DNA from: Lampris incognitus
Taxonomy: Eukaryota; Chordata; Actinopteri; Lampriformes; Lampridae
Direction of reading: 5' to 3'
Assembly (NCBI RefSeq): GCF_029633865.1
Contig: NW_026611076.1
Coordinates: 1,550,001-1,614,000, forward strand
DNA: 64,000 nt
The translations under genes and the position numbers were made by a program. The notes beneath the pieces were generated by a model. That model did not search any database and was not told the origin of the DNA. It worked only from the letters and a program-made list of their open reading frames with translations. This document shows, in pieces, positions 62,395 through 64,000 of this stretch. Every line of letters begins with the position of its first letter. Position 1 is the first letter of the stretch.

Positions 62395-62770
62395 ACTGTA
62401 AACTACAAAAGATTCACTGGCCGGTCGGCCCATTTAGCCGAGCGGTCAGCGATGTCGCCTTGTGGTGCAGTGCACTTAGGATCGAATTCCGCAACGGGCA
62501 TTGATTGATTGAGCTACGGTACATTGGTGGCAGCGGTGGGATACGGAAGTGTCCGGAACCGTGCAGATCCTCATGAGTCTCTTCGGAGCGCGGAATGACA
62601 CAGCGCGAGGGCGCGCTTCCAGGAGTAAGTGACTAATGTAAACTACAAAAGACTCACTGGGGGGTCAGCCCCTTTAGCCGAACGGTCAGCGATGTCGCCT
62701 TGTGCAGCAGTGCAGCGCGGATCGAATCTCGCAGCGGGAACTGATCGAGCTATGTTATACTAATTCTGAA
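62395..62770 (+). repeat. Tandem pair of tRNA-like SINE heads
   Basis: The segment from 'gtaaactacaaaaga' recurs after 241 bp (about 62397 and 62638). Each copy has 'tttagccgarcggtcagcg' (A box) and 'ggatcgaat' (B-box-like) some 50 bp apart. The second copy is shorter. The T-arm does not fold well, so a functional tRNA is unlikely. Confidence 0.6.
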
Positions 62771-63173
62771 ACTGTCGTTGCCCCGTCAACGCCAACCCTT
62801 TGGTTAGCAGTTGACAGAAGAAGAATTTAAGAGATTGGAATGTGCTACAAAAAAAAAGAAAAAGTACCATATGGCAAAAACATTTCAGATGTGTAAAGTT
62901 TCACAGATTGGCTGAAACAAAACGATATTCAAGTGAACCCGGAACATATTGAAAAAATTGAGTTGGGCGTGGTGTTGCAACAGTTTTGCGGTTCTATCCA
63001 CAATGCAAATGGTAAGCTAATAGTAAGCTAAAGGTAAGCTAGCTAATAGTAAGCTAGCCTTACGGCCGTCTGCACTACAGCGGTTCGCAGTCAGCCTTTG
63101 AAGGATGCTTGCACTGATAGTGTAACCGAGCAAATTTCCGCCCGCTGCAGGATTCGACAGGAGTTGTACTCAG
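62771..63173. other. Intergenic stretch, nothing recognised
   Basis: Only 'gtaagctaatagtaagcta' repeats near 63010-63055 stand out. Confidence 0.5.
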
Positions 63174-64000
63174 GGCCGCTGCTAGCCATTTGGGTGCCCT
63201 ATGCGTAATTGCTTTGTGGTGCCTCCCCCGCCGTGTGGTGGTGCACAAACTACCAGCCACACCCCCACCCCCAAGGAAAAAAAAAACACACCACATATTT
63301 GTATAAATATTTGTATTGGTAAGAAAATATGGCACAGACATATTTGAAAGTGAAATCTTATTCAGGAAATACGAACAAAAAATATATGTAATTATCAATG
63401 TTGCAACTGTGGTTAAAACTAAATAAATATAAATAAATACAAATAAGAAAAACAGAGCTGTTCAAGTATTCACACAAAACAGAAGAAAAGTTACACAACT
63501 TCACAAACACTGCAAAAGATAGTATGTATTGCACTAGAACAGGCATTTCCAGCAGTTGCAGGAAGCGCTTCACAAACTTTGTAAAGTCAGTATATACTGC
63601 ACTATAGAACAGTTAAGACAACAACAATAACAACAACAATAACAACAACACACACTCACACACAAGTGCAACCTTCTTCATTAACATAAACCAAATAACT
63701 ATATTTTAATTATCAATGTTGCAACTTTTGATAAAATTAAATGAATATAAATACAAATAAGAAAACAGAACTATACAATTAGTCACACAAAACATAAGTT
63801 ACAAAGCTTCCAAAAACACTAAAAGACAGTAGGCCTATATATTGCACTACAGAATAGGCGTTTTCAGCAGTTGCAGGAAGCTCTACAGACGCACGCGTCT
63901 GCATTTCCTAGCTGCAAAATCGTTAATTAAGTCATCATATGACAGCTTCTGAGCGAGTTCTGCATTGATGCTGATGACAGCAAGACCGCTTATACGCTCC
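63174..64000 (-). mobile_element. End of an hAT-family DNA transposon, running off the window
   Basis: CAGGGCCGCTGCTAGCC at 63174 has the form of an hAT terminal inverted repeat. 63385-63580 and 63703-63885 are diverged direct copies of each other ('attatcaatgttgcaact', 'cagcagttgcaggaagc'), so part of the 3' region is duplicated. The transposase end follows at the window edge. Confidence 0.6.
63883..64000 (-). CDS. hAT transposase, C-terminal fragment (partial)
   Basis: On the minus strand the frame enters at the window edge with ERISGLAVISINAELAQKL and ends at TAG at 63883-63885 after DDLINDFAARKCRRVRL. This is the end of the hAT dimerisation (hATC) domain as in ZMYM1/TTF-type hAT transposases: an RLSGLAL-like helix followed by an I/L-D-D-F-A-x-x-K-x-R-R tail. 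It is 38 residues long, and the rest lies to the right of the window. Confidence 0.72.
   Translation of the reverse strand, partial: ERISGLAVISINAELAQKLSYDDLINDFAARKCRRVRL

Noticed and set aside
62427-62498. tRNA gene
   Set aside because: A and B boxes are present but acceptor and T arms do not pair well and the unit is tandemly repeated, so it is read as a SINE head.

Overview
This window looks like a piece of a teleost fish nuclear genome. It has one split vertebrate gene with GT-AG introns, a dense load of fish-type retroelements (Ty3/Gypsy, Copia, L1/Tx1-like and L2-like LINEs, Penelope-like elements, tRNA-derived SINEs), DNA transposons, and many micro- and minisatellites. I see no bacterial-style operons and no rRNA or CRISPR array.

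Left part (1-33 kb) is almost entirely transposons. At 1-6.6 kb there is a Ty3/Gypsy element with uninterrupted gag and pol joined by an ATGA stop/start overlap. At 6852-11155 there is a small complete element with 176-bp LTRs, a 4-bp target duplication, a tRNA-Trp primer site and a CHCC-type Gag finger (CsRn1-like), with a broken pol. From about 12.1 to 33.05 kb lies a four-level nest. An L1/Tx1-like LINE is split inside its endonuclease by a minus-strand Gypsy element with a PNMA-like Gag (12214-29253, TSD CAAG). That element's 5' LTR is split by a minus-strand Mag-like Gypsy element (18186-28091, TSD ACTGT). That one is split near its 3' LTR by a plus-strand sushi-type chromovirus (18501-24203, TSD CCATT). 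LTR divergence falls towards the centre, which agrees with the order of insertion.

Middle part (33-42.5 kb) is intergenic: Penelope-like and L2-like fragments, two hairpin/MITE-type elements, tRNA-derived SINE-like copies, and a 428-bp solo LTR.

Right part (42.6-61.5 kb) is one host gene on the minus strand. I reconstruct it as nine exons with perfect phase agreement, encoding a 357-residue metallocarboxypeptidase with all zinc and catalytic residues and an arginine at the specificity position: carboxypeptidase O (cpo). Its introns hold a Penelope-like fragment with hammerhead-ribozyme-like cores, a SINE, a 1.7-kb 27-bp minisatellite, a Copia element sitting inside a 30-bp minisatellite and primed by an internal initiator-tRNA fragment, and a 4.65-kb Ginger-type DNA transposon with about 575-bp terminal inverted repeats that encodes an integrase-like transposase next to an OTU-type cysteine protease. 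Downstream of that (61.5-64 kb) are tRNA-like SINE copies and the end of an hAT transposon that runs off the window.
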